Shown here piece by piece: positions 56,955 to 64,000 of a stretch of 64,000 nt of DNA. The notes under the pieces were generated by a model that ran no database searches, had not been told where the DNA came from, and worked only from the letters and a program-made list of their open reading frames with translations. Position 1 is the first letter of the stretch. The number at the start of each line of letters is the position of its first letter. The stretch comes from Streptomyces shenzhenensis (lineage in GTDB: Bacteria > Actinomycetota > Actinomycetes > Streptomycetales > Streptomycetaceae). The stretch is taken from assembly GCF_021462265.1 (NCBI RefSeq), contig NZ_JAJONF010000040.1:1-64000 (forward strand), read 5' to 3'. Both the position numbers and the translations under genes were made by a program.

Positions 56955-57200
56955 ATGGCCGGCGCGCACTCCCTCGGAATCGACCGCATCGCCTGCGACG
57001 GCTACGGCATGTGCGCCGAACTGCTCCCCGAACTCGTCGACCTGGACGAGTGGGGCTATCCGATCATGGGGTCGGCCCCGCTCACCGGAAAGGCACTCGG
57101 GCACGCGCGGCGTGCCGTGGCCGCGTGCCCGGCACTGGCGCTGCGCCTGGACCGGCCGCCCGGTCCCGCCCCGGACCGGCGGTCGGCGCCACGGTCGTGA
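56955..57200 (+). CDS. 3Fe-4S-type ferredoxin
   Basis: 81 aa from the ATG at 56955, which has GGAGGTGA six bases before it; an ATG at 56940 is in frame but poorly placed. IACDGYGMCAELLPELVDLD and AVAACPALALRLDRP give three Cys (C-x5-C ... C-P). The ribosome site overlaps the stop of the NuoF-like gene. It should link that protein to the membrane components. Confidence 0.9.
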   Translation: MAGAHSLGIDRIACDGYGMCAELLPELVDLDEWGYPIMGSAPLTGKALGHARRAVAACPALALRLDRPPGPAPDRRSAPRS

Positions 57201-57318
57201 ACGATTTCTTAACCCCACGTCGGACATACTCCTGCCGCTCCGGCGCGCGGCGTGGGAGCGGGCGGGACAGCGCCGCCATCCGGGCCGGGCGGGGCCTGAT
57301 CATCAGGAGGACGGACAA

Positions 57319-57960
57319 GTGACCGTGATCGACGGCAGGACACCGGCCCACGACACGACCGAGCCGGACGGCCGGGCGGCCGGCGGCCCGGAAGGCAACG
57401 AGCGGCTGACCGCGGCGACCGGTGCGGTGCTGCTGCTCCTGTTCGCCGCCGAGGGCGTGACCATCCTCTTCCTCGGCCGGCTCCTCACCCTGCACTTCTT
57501 CATCGGGCTGCTGCTGACCGGCCCGGTCGTCCTGAAGATCGGCTCGACCGGCTACCGGTTCCTGCGCTACTACACGGGCGCGCCCGCCTACCGCCGCAAG
57601 GGGCCGCCCGCACCACTGTTGCGCCTGCTGGGGCCCCTGGTCGTCGCCACGAGTGTCGCCGTCCTCGGTACGGGGGTGGCGCTGGCCCTGCTCGGACCCG
57701 ACAGCGGCCCGGTGCCGGTGCTCCTGCTGCACAAGGCCTCCTTCGTCTGCTGGGTCGCCGTGATGTCCGTGCACGTCCTCGCCTACCTGTGGCGCCTGCC
57801 ACGCCTGATAGGCGCCGACCTGCGCCGCCGCCCGGCCCGGCACGGGACGCCCGCTCCCCGGCGCGCCGGGCGCTGGTCACTGCTGGTGCTGGCACTCGGC
57901 GCGGGTCTCGCCGTCGCGCTCGCCGGAGTCCATCTGGTCTCCGCCTGGACCGCGCGGTGA
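57319..57960 (+). CDS. Cytochrome b-like membrane protein
   Basis: 213 aa from a GTG with AGGAGG. Four or five helices: TGAVLLLLFAAEGVTILFLG, LHFFIGLLLTGPVVLKIGST, LLRLLGPLVVATSVAVLGTG, LLHKASFVCWVAVMSVHVLA, LVLALGAGLAVALAGVHLVS. His residues in LTLHFFIG, LLLHKASF and MSVHVLAYL sit inside or at the ends of helices, as in di-haem cytochrome b561-type proteins. Probably the second membrane electron carrier of the locus. It ends the operon. Confidence 0.75.
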   Translation: MTVIDGRTPAHDTTEPDGRAAGGPEGNERLTAATGAVLLLLFAAEGVTILFLGRLLTLHFFIGLLLTGPVVLKIGSTGYRFLRYYTGAPAYRRKGPPAPLLRLLGPLVVATSVAVLGTGVALALLGPDSGPVPVLLLHKASFVCWVAVMSVHVLAYLWRLPRLIGADLRRRPARHGTPAPRRAGRWSLLVLALGAGLAVALAGVHLVSAWTAR

Positions 57961-58467
57961 CGGACCACGAGGAGACCAGACCGCCCGCACGGACCTCACG
58001 GCGGCCGCGACAGCACTGGTGATGTACGTCGACGGTGACAACTCACCGCACTGACACGCACTGACATCGCAATGACGCCGCCGGGCCGCGGCCCGCGAAG
58101 CGCCGGTGTGCTCCGCGGGCCCGACCGCGGCGGCCGGCCGCCCGGGGCAGCGCTGCCCTGACCTACCGGCCTCCCGAAGAGGTGTCACGGTCGTGGCCGG
58201 TGGCCGTCGTTGCGGCGGGGACGGGACCGCGCGGCGCCACCAGCCGGCCGGCGGCGGCCTGGCGGCGGGGCTCTCGGGCCGGCGCGGCCATGCCCGTGCG
58301 GTCCGCGGCGGCGTGCGCCGTGGTGGCCGCGGGGCCGCGGTCCCGCGGCCGTCCGCGGGAGGTGGCCGCCGGCCGCGTGCGGGGACGGATGAGACGGATG
58401 GGAAGCTCCGGCGTCCCGGCCCCGCGGCGGTCACGGCGTCACGGTCACCGGGACCGTGGACACGGTG
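57961..58467. other. 507-bp GC-rich region without a supported gene
   Basis: No frame here has a ribosome site or protein-like composition. It is bounded by the ends of two convergent genes. Confidence 0.45.
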
Positions 58468-59772
58468 TCAGGGGCAGCTGGGCTGGTTGACGCCGTAGAC
58501 GATCCGGGTGCCGAGACCGGGCCACTCGGTGACCGTCCACAACTGGTGGTTCGCCCGCTGCACGTACAGGTCCTGGAGGCCGACGCCGCCCGGCAGGGAC
58601 GCGGGCGTCCGGTTGGGCCGGTCCGTCACCAGCCAGCCGAGGTTGTTCTCGCCCCTGCTGCTGTCGAAGTAGTAGCAGCGGCGCGCGCTGTTGGTCGGGT
58701 CCGTGTACGAGACGCCGCCCTGCACGTTGGTGACGGGTTGCCGGAAGACCTCCTGCGCGTGGATGGTCCGGCCGGCGGTCCGGGACGTGATGTCGCTCGT
58801 CCGCCACCGCGCGAGACGCGAGTTGCACCACACCAGGACGCCGCCCTGCCGCCGGCTGCAGTACTCACCGGTAATGAACTGCCAGCTCGACGCGGACCGG
58901 TCGAGAGTGACGTAGTCGTAGCAGGCGCGCGTGCCCCGGTTGCAGGGCTGGGTCGACCCGGTGGCCCAGATACCGACCTGCGGCAGCACGAACCGGGACC
59001 CGGGAGCCCTCGGGTCGTCGGTCCGGCCCAGGTCGAGGATGTTCCGGGTGTCGAACACCAGCAGACCCCGGCGCGGGTCGGCGACGTAGAGGTAGTTGTC
59101 GCGCCAGACGACGCCGCCCGCGTGGGTCGGCAACGCCCTGAACCGGGCCGCGCCGGGGGCGAGCCGGACCAGCTCCACGTGCGCGTAGCGGCCGGGGGTG
59201 CCGGCGACGAGGAAGCTGACCCGGGAACGGGTGGGCGTGCTGTTGTTCGGCCGGTGCCCGTACCACGAGGTGAGGAAGACCTGCTTGCCGTCGACGGTGC
59301 CCCCGGGGTGTGCGTCCTCGCTGCCGCTCATTCCCTGAGGGGTCCAGGTGGACGACGCGGAGTCCACGTTGTCGAAGCAGTACCAGTCGACTGCCGCGAC
59401 CGAGTTGCGCAGCGCACCGATCGTGCTGTTGGCCGCGGAGCACTTGCGGGTGGCGGTGTGATCGGTGTTGGCGGGGTTGCTGATCAGCTGGCCCGGCGTG
59501 AGCCGCGGATACGGGAACCCGGCGATGTTCGCGGCGCGCGGGTCAGGCTGCCACGTCAGGTGGAAGTCGGGTCTGGACGCGGGATCCGACACCATCGGCC
59601 GGGGCGCGGGCACCGGTGCGGCCGGAGCACCGGACCGCGCGTACGCGTCCGCCGGTCCGGCACAGAGGACGAGGGCCAGCGCGGCGGCAGCCAGTCGGCC
59701 CAGCAAGAGGGGAAGCACGAGAACTCCTTCTCCGTGGCGGCCTTCGTGGCCGCGAGGCATTGCCCGTTTCAT
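58468..59772 (-). CDS. Secreted protein of unknown function (propeller-like)
   Basis: 434 aa. The N-terminus has RHG-basic residues, then VLVLPLLLGRLAAAALALVL and AGPADA, a signal peptide. The mature protein contains eight or more cysteines and repeated Trp/Tyr/Gly strands (GGTVDGKQVFLTSWYGHRPN, VVWRDNYLYVADPRRGLLVF, QPVTNVQGGVSYTDPTNSAR, DLYVQRANHQLWTVTEWPGL) that look like blades of a propeller. D-N-Y-L-Y-V-A-D and related strands recall YVTN/LVIVD repeats. I do not recognise the family. Confidence 0.75.
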   Translation of the reverse strand: MKRAMPRGHEGRHGEGVLVLPLLLGRLAAAALALVLCAGPADAYARSGAPAAPVPAPRPMVSDPASRPDFHLTWQPDPRAANIAGFPYPRLTPGQLISNPANTDHTATRKCSAANSTIGALRNSVAAVDWYCFDNVDSASSTWTPQGMSGSEDAHPGGTVDGKQVFLTSWYGHRPNNSTPTRSRVSFLVAGTPGRYAHVELVRLAPGAARFRALPTHAGGVVWRDNYLYVADPRRGLLVFDTRNILDLGRTDDPRAPGSRFVLPQVGIWATGSTQPCNRGTRACYDYVTLDRSASSWQFITGEYCSRRQGGVLVWCNSRLARWRTSDITSRTAGRTIHAQEVFRQPVTNVQGGVSYTDPTNSARRCYYFDSSRGENNLGWLVTDRPNRTPASLPGGVGLQDLYVQRANHQLWTVTEWPGLGTRIVYGVNQPSCP

Positions 59773-60634
59773 CGCGCCGCCGCATCGAACGAACGACGCC
59801 GGGAAAACAGAGGTGCGTTGGTACGGCGCGCGGTCTGCGCGGAGAGTTTTGACAGCTCGGCGGCTCCTCGTGACATCTGTGACCGACTTTCACCCGTAAA
59901 CAGCACTGGGGAGACCCGCGCCGCCTCCGGACGGCCTTGCGCGCGACGGCACAGGGCTGGTCACGACGGCCGGGTACCGGCGGAACGCCTCCTGGCCACC
60001 GCGTCCCGGCCTGGACGCCCTGGGCGCCGAGAGGAGAGCGGGCCGAGATGCGGCCTGGGCGGTGGCGGGCACGACGACGACCGGCAGGAGCGACAACAGC
60101 ACGCTCTCTGCGATCTCGCGCGGTACGCGCACCCGATGTCTCCTCAACCGCGGCCGGTCCTGGGCACTCTTCGTGGACGGCGTTCATTCCAGCCGTTCGT
60201 CCGCACGGCGTCGCGGAGGCCGTCAGGGGTGACCACTCGGATGGCGGCGCGAGTACGCACGGGCAGTCGAACGGCGTTCCGGCACATGGCTGACCGCGCG
60301 TTCGCCCAGTCCGCGCCGGTTCGGCGCGGGACGTGCCGAGCACGGTGTCGAGGGCGGCGGTCAGTTCGCCGCCGGTCCGTCTGCGCAGGCGGTGGCCGAG
60401 CACCGCCCCGCCCGCCGGTGCCGCCGGAGCCGGCCTTCGGCGAGGACGGCGCGGGAGCCGGGACGGCCATGCCGGGAGCGCACGCGAGGAGCCCGGATTC
60501 CGCGGCCACCCGGATCATGATCGAAATGCGGTCGGCGGCACGCCCCTTGACGATTGCACCGTAGGGCGGAGCGCGCGGGCTGCCTGTGTCGGCCGAGCGC
60601 TTCGCCGAGTCATGCGTCGAAGAAAGAGGAAACC
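59773..60634. other. 862-bp region without a convincing gene
   Basis: The longest gene-poor stretch in the window. A minus-strand frame, 59890-60147, has a signal-peptide-like start (SVLLSLLPVVVVPATAQAAS) but no ribosome site and no recognisable mature domain. The remaining frames are GC shadows. The right end holds the promoter and AGAGGA ribosome site of the repeat-protein gene. Confidence 0.45.
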
Positions 60635-61153
60635 ATGACGGCAGCGACGGAGACTCCCACTCGCGAAAAGGCCGGAGCAGGCCAGGAAGAGTTCGGCGAG
60701 GAATCCGCCTTCGGTCCGCTTCTGCTGGCGGCGTTGCTCGCCCGGCGTGAGGAGCGCGGCGAGGAGTCGATCATCGAGCACCCGCTGCTCCTGGCCGCGC
60801 TCGCGCGCCGCGGCGAGGAGGGTGGTGAGGAGTCGATCATCCAGCACCCCCTCCTGCTCGCGGCGCTCATGGGCCGCCGCCGTGAGGAGCGCGGCGAGGA
60901 GTCGATCATCGAGCACCCGCTGCTCCTGGCCGCACTCATGCGCCGCCGCCGCGAAGAGCGCGGCGAGGAGTCGATCATCCAGCACCCCCTCCTGCTCGCG
61001 GCGCTCATGCGCCGCCGCCGTGAGGAGCGCGGCGAGGAGTCGATCATCGAGCACCCGCTGCTCCTGGCCGCACTCATGCGCCGCCGCCGCGAAGAGCGCG
61101 GCGAGTCGCTGATCCAGCACCCCCTCCTGCTCGCGGCGCTCATGGGCCGCTGA
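60635..61153 (+). CDS. Tandem-repeat protein with six 21-23 aa HPLLLAAL repeats
   Basis: 172 aa. After about 20 residues and a degenerate first unit (FGEESAFGPLLLAALLA), six units follow, each reading roughly R-R-R-E-E-R-G-E-E-S-I-I-[EQ]-H-P-L-L-L-A-A-L-M. Glu and Gln alternate strictly at the position before His-Pro. Each unit looks like one amphipathic helix with a basic end, an acidic middle and a Leu-rich face, so the protein is probably an alpha-solenoid or a helix-stacking scaffold. No signal peptide or Cys. Good ribosome site (AGAGGA). I know no family that fits. Confidence 0.8.
   Translation: MTAATETPTREKAGAGQEEFGEESAFGPLLLAALLARREERGEESIIEHPLLLAALARRGEEGGEESIIQHPLLLAALMGRRREERGEESIIEHPLLLAALMRRRREERGEESIIQHPLLLAALMRRRREERGEESIIEHPLLLAALMRRRREERGESLIQHPLLLAALMGR
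60716..61140 (+). repeat. 66-69 bp tandem repeats coding for the helical units
   Basis: The GAG/CAG-CAC-CCC codons recur at 60776, 60842, 60911, 60980, 61049 and 61115, so the period is 66, 69, 69, 69 and 66 bp. Alternate units use different synonymous codons for L-L-L-A-A-L (CTGCTCCTGGCC against CTCCTGCTCGCG), so the true repeating unit is a 135-138-bp pair. Confidence 0.9.
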
Positions 61154-61170
61154 CCGGAGACAGCGCCGCT

Positions 61171-61209
61171 CTGCCCCCCGGTCCGGCAGCCGCCGGCATC
61201 GGGGGGCAG
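61171..61209 (+). terminator. Hairpin between the repeat-protein gene and its partner
   Basis: A 10-bp stem (61171-61180 with 61200-61209, CTGCCCCCCG) encloses a smaller CCGGC/GCCGG stem. It could be a terminator or a partial attenuator that lowers expression of the downstream gene. Confidence 0.7.
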
Positions 61210-61243
61210 GTCCCGTACGCAACCGAAGACCTGAGGAAACACA

Positions 61244-61636
61244 ATGGCAGCTGAGTCCGGCGACAAATCGGAACGGGACCCCTTGGGGAACTTCGTCGAC
61301 GAGATCTTCGAGGAAATCGTGCGCGATGCCGGAATGACCCATACCGGCATGGGTGTCAAGCACGGAAAGGACCCACTGGCGGGAGCCCTGATGGAAGCCG
61401 CCGTGGCATTCCTTTCCCAGCCGTCCTCCCGTTCCTCGGAACTGGAACGGGTGCTGCTCGCGCAGACGCTCGCGACCGCACTGGCAGAATCCCTCGCGCC
61501 CGCTCTGGCAGATGTGCTGGCTTCGGAGATCATGAAGGTGCTGAACCACCACGCCGGCTCCCGGCGCAGCGGCGCCAAGGAGACCGTCGGAGGATCCGGC
61601 CCCGGCCACCGTTCTTCGGGCGGGGACGGGCGGTGA
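61244..61636 (+). CDS. Small helical protein of unknown function, partner of the repeat protein
   Basis: 130 aa. RDPLGNFVDEIFEEIVRDAG is a helix with alternating charge and hydrophobic residues; DPLAGALMEAAVAFLSQP and LERVLLAQTLATALAESLAP, ALADVLASEIMKVLNHH are long Ala/Leu helices. The C-terminal 25 residues are Gly/Ser-rich and basic. No Cys, no signal peptide. Eighty-odd bases separate it from the repeat-protein gene and both are strongly helical, so they may form a complex; this is inference. I do not recognise a family. Confidence 0.75.
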   Translation: MAAESGDKSERDPLGNFVDEIFEEIVRDAGMTHTGMGVKHGKDPLAGALMEAAVAFLSQPSSRSSELERVLLAQTLATALAESLAPALADVLASEIMKVLNHHAGSRRSGAKETVGGSGPGHRSSGGDGR

Positions 61637-61671
61637 CGGCCCGGTGACGCTGCCCGCCGCGGACGACAAAG

Positions 61672-61698
61672 CACCCCCAGGTCCACGACCTGGGGGTG
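61672..61698 (-). terminator. 12-bp stem hairpin after the tRNA-like fragment
   Basis: Bases 61672-61683 pair with 61687-61698 (CACCCCCAGGTC), followed on the minus strand by GCTTTG. It sits a few bases beyond the 3' end of the tRNA-Gly-like fragment, as a tRNA terminator would, and also ends the convergent small-protein gene. Confidence 0.8.
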
Positions 61699-61703
61699 TC
61701 CGC

Positions 61704-61731
61704 TGGAGCGGGTGACGGGAACCGGACTCGC
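61704..61731 (-). pseudogene. 3' fragment of tRNA-Gly (T arm and acceptor end)
   Basis: On the minus strand the end reads CCCGTCACCCGCTCCA, identical to the last 16 bases of actinomycete tRNA-Gly (GCGGGTG...CACCCGCTCCA). The T arm is damaged (GCGAG-TCCGGTT-CCCGT instead of GCGGG-TTCGATT-CCCGT), and no D or anticodon arm lies upstream. A terminator hairpin follows. Such orphan 3' ends usually mark a former integration (att) site or an old tRNA duplication. Confidence 0.6.
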
Positions 61732-61803
61732 TCTCTCACGGCGCGGGAGAGCCGGTCCCCCGGTGCGGCAGATGCGGCATCCGCGAATGGATGTTCTGGT
61801 TTG

Positions 61804-64000
61804 ATGCGCTGTGTGTCGCCACACGAACTGCGCATGTCTGTGCTCGGTGAGGTCGGGGCCGCGTTCCGCACCCGGCCGCTGGAGCTGGGCGGACGACGGC
61901 AACGGGCCGTGCTCGCCCTGCTGGTCGTCGCCCGGGGCTCGGTCGTCACCCGGGACCGGCTCGTCGAAGGGGTCTGGGGCGGCACGCCGCCGCGCCGCGC
62001 CACCGCCGCACTGCACTCCCATGTCTCCCATCTGAGGCGCTGCCTGGAGCCGGAGCGGGCGGCGAGGGCGCGCGGGAGCGTCATCGTCAGCGAGGGAGCG
62101 GGGTACGCGCTGCGGCTGGCGGCCGACGCGGTGGACGCCTGGCGGTTCGAGGAGGCGGTGCGGTCCGCCGCGGAGCACGCCGACGAGGGCCGGCCGTCGA
62201 AGGCCGTGGCCGTCCTGGAGTCCGGGCTCGCGCTGTGGCGGGGCCCGGCCTACGCGGAGTACGCCGCCGAACCCTGGGCCCACCGGGAGTCCGCCCGCCT
62301 CGCCGAACTGCGCGAGCTCGCCCGCGAACAGCTGCTCGCGGCCCGCCTCGCCCGGGGCGAGGACGCCGTCCTCGTACCCGAACTCGACTCCCTGGTCTGC
62401 GAGGACCCGCTCCGCGAAGAACGCTGGCGTCTGTTCGCCCTGGCCCTCTACCGGGCCCATCGCCAGGCCGACGCGCTGGACGCGCTCCGCCGCGCGAGGC
62501 CCCTGCTGTCCGCCGGCTCCGGCCCCGTCCGGGGGGCCGCCCTGCGTGATCTGGAGGCCGCGATCCTGGCCCAGGACCCCGCCCTCGACGCCCCTGCCCG
62601 CCGGGGGCCGCACCCCGCCCCTGCGCCTGCGCCTGCGCCTGCGCGAGCGTCCGCCGTCCCCGGAGCGGAACCCTCAGGCCCCGCAAGCCCCGGCGGACCT
62701 GCAAGCCCCGGCGGACCCGCGAGCCCCGCCGAACCCCGCGGACCGGCGGGGCCGGTGTCCCGCCCCGCCCCGCGGGCCGATGTGCTCGTGGACCGCGGCC
62801 CCCAGCTCGCCGAGCTGCGCGACAGCCTGCGCTCGGCCCTGGACGGCAGGCCCCGCGTGGTGCTCATCGAGGGTCCGGCCGGCATCGGCAAGAGCCGCCT
62901 GCTGGGTGAGGTTGCCGAGCTGGCGGCCGGCGAACGGGTGACCGTCCTGACCGCGACGGGCAGCCGGCGGGAGAAGGACTACGGCTACGGGGCCGTACGC
63001 CAGTTGTTCGAGCGGGTGGTGCGCGACCGCGAGGAGTCCCTGCTGACCGGGGCCGCCGTCGCGGCGGGTGCGGTCTTCGGGACGGTGCGCGGGCCGCAGC
63101 CGCAGAGTTTCGCGGTGCTGAACGGGCTGTACGAGCTGACCCGGAAGCTGGTGCGGACGGCGGGACCGCTGGTGCTGGCCGTGGACGACCTCCAGTGGTG
63201 CGACAGCGGCTCGGTGCGGTACCTGGCGTATCTGGCGGGCCGGCTGGAAGGCCTGCCGGTGCTCATCGCCGTCACCCTGCGCACCGGGGAGCCGTCGCAG
63301 GGCGAGGAGTTGCCCGAGGCGTTGACGACGGACCCCTCGGTGGTGCGGATCAGGCCCACCCCGCTGACGGCGGGCGGGGTCGCCGGTCTCGTACGCCGGA
63401 CGCTCGGCGAGGAGCCGCAGGAGGAGTTCACGGCGGCCTGCCATCGCGCCACGGCCGGGAACCCGCTGCTGCTGCGCCAGTTGCTGCGGGCGCTGCACGC
63501 GCGCGGGACCCGGCCCGACGCCGCGCACAGCGGCGAGGTCGCACAGGCCGGGTCGCGGGCGGTGTCCGGGCTGGTGCTGGGCCGGATGGCGCTGCTGCCC
63601 GCGGAAGCGCGGGAGGCGGCGCAGGCCGTGGCCGTGCTCGGGGACGGGGCGGCCACGCTCCCCGAGGTGGCGGCGCTCATGGCGCGGCCGGAGGCGGATG
63701 CGGCGCGGGCGATCGTGCCGCTCGTACAGGCCGAGATCCTGCGCGAGGGCCACCCGTACGCCTTTGTGCACCCCCTCGTCGGGGATGCCGTCTACCGCGA
63801 ACTGCCCACTGGAGAGCGGCAGTTGCGCCATGAACGGGCGGCCCGTGCGCTGTCCGCCGCCGGCGCGCCGCCCGAGCGTACGGCGGCCCAGCTGCTGCTC
63901 GCCCCGCACCGGGGCGACCCGGACGTGGTGGACATCCTCTGCGCGGCGGCCCGGGAGGCCGCGGGCCGGGGCGCCCCCGACGCCGCCGCCACGTACCTCA
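61804..64000 (+). CDS. BTAD/SARP-type regulator with AAA ATPase domain (truncated by window end)
   Basis: At least 732 residues from the ATG at 61804 (another ATG at 61834); no stop before the window ends. N-terminal winged helix: LRMSVLGEVGAAFRTRPLEL, GGRRQRAVLALLVVARGSVV, TRDRLVEGVWGG, TAALHSHVSHLRRCLEPE. A BTAD all-helical domain follows (AWRFEEAVRSAAEHADEG ... DPLREERWRLFALALYRAHR). After a Pro/Ala linker, an AAA ATPase: VVLIEGPAGIGKSRLLGEVA (Walker A), LVLAVDDLQWCDSGSVRYLA (Walker B). This is the large AfsR/LuxR-like pathway-regulator group. Confidence 0.92.
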   Translation, partial: MRCVSPHELRMSVLGEVGAAFRTRPLELGGRRQRAVLALLVVARGSVVTRDRLVEGVWGGTPPRRATAALHSHVSHLRRCLEPERAARARGSVIVSEGAGYALRLAADAVDAWRFEEAVRSAAEHADEGRPSKAVAVLESGLALWRGPAYAEYAAEPWAHRESARLAELRELAREQLLAARLARGEDAVLVPELDSLVCEDPLREERWRLFALALYRAHRQADALDALRRARPLLSAGSGPVRGAALRDLEAAILAQDPALDAPARRGPHPAPAPAPAPARASAVPGAEPSGPASPGGPASPGGPASPAEPRGPAGPVSRPAPRADVLVDRGPQLAELRDSLRSALDGRPRVVLIEGPAGIGKSRLLGEVAELAAGERVTVLTATGSRREKDYGYGAVRQLFERVVRDREESLLTGAAVAAGAVFGTVRGPQPQSFAVLNGLYELTRKLVRTAGPLVLAVDDLQWCDSGSVRYLAYLAGRLEGLPVLIAVTLRTGEPSQGEELPEALTTDPSVVRIRPTPLTAGGVAGLVRRTLGEEPQEEFTAACHRATAGNPLLLRQLLRALHARGTRPDAAHSGEVAQAGSRAVSGLVLGRMALLPAEAREAAQAVAVLGDGAATLPEVAALMARPEADAARAIVPLVQAEILREGHPYAFVHPLVGDAVYRELPTGERQLRHERAARALSAAGAPPERTAAQLLLAPHRGDPDVVDILCAAAREAAGRGAPDAAATYL

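Noticed and set aside
59890..60147. Possible small secreted protein on the minus strand
   Set aside because: A hydrophobic start is visible, but there is no ribosome site, no recognisable mature part and nothing to separate it from chance.
60716..61140. CRISPR-like regular repeats
   Set aside because: The repeats are contiguous without unique spacers, keep a reading frame and encode a protein; no cas genes are present.

Overview
The window is very GC-rich, carries dense short operons with ATGA/GTGA overlaps, and is full of actinomycete-type families (SARP/BTAD regulators, ANTAR proteins, SigB/F-type sigma factors, DUF6480, DUF6131, DUF1206, mat genes). It is almost certainly chromosomal DNA of a Streptomyces or a very close relative.

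Layout. 0-8 kb: a sugar-binding lipoprotein, an S53 secreted protease, a PAP2-type membrane enzyme, an HTH protein with an extracytoplasmic domain, a DUF4232 lipoprotein and a 51-aa DUF6131 membrane peptide. 8-16 kb: an endonuclease/phosphatase-family protein divergent from an OmpR-type two-component system, a GAP-family membrane protein, a complete class I P450 set (ferredoxin, FAD reductase, P450), an ANTAR protein divergent from an AraC regulator. 16-27 kb: a FAD/Rieske oxidoreductase, a redox operon (flavodoxin remnant, MTQ2-type methyltransferase, CDGSH protein, iron-containing redox enzyme, Ppx/GppA), a secreted amidase and a large BNR-repeat secreted protein. 27-34 kb: a general-stress neighbourhood (two STAS proteins, GAF-ANTAR, SigB/F-type sigma factor, anti-sigma-type kinase, and the wreck of an RsbQ/RsbU pair). 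34-42 kb: cold-shock protein, MerR-like HTH, a two-component system divergent from a DUF4956-VTC-PAP2 operon, an IS200/IS605 remnant, and an ECF sigma/anti-sigma-like pair. 42-50 kb: DUF1877, a MatA/MatB-like exopolysaccharide pair, a cation-efflux-like protein, a NarL-type two-component system and DUF418. 50-58 kb: the most interesting region (below). 58-64 kb: a secreted propeller-like protein, a tandem-repeat protein with a small partner, a tRNA-Gly 3' remnant, and the N-terminal 730 residues of a BTAD/AAA regulator cut by the window edge.

The strongest candidate for an undescribed system lies at 50.6-58.0 kb. A two-component system sits between two divergent small paralogous membrane-anchored proteins that end exactly in T-S-G-A-S and T-T-G-A-S. 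[S/T]GA[S/T] is the motif to which ApbE covalently attaches FMN, and the gene immediately after the second paralog is ApbE itself, followed by a ferric-reductase-like membrane protein, a NuoF-like protein, a ferredoxin and a second membrane protein. Both paralogs share a 39-bp upstream element at the same distance. I infer a compact NADH-to-extracytoplasm flavin electron-transfer system whose carrier lacks any FMN-binding domain. A second candidate is the 22-23-residue tandem-repeat protein at 60.6 kb. A third is a 168-bp inverted-repeat element at 27.1 kb whose mismatches are almost all G-U compatible in one strand, suggesting a structured RNA.

All calls are from reading the sequence; no database search was possible.
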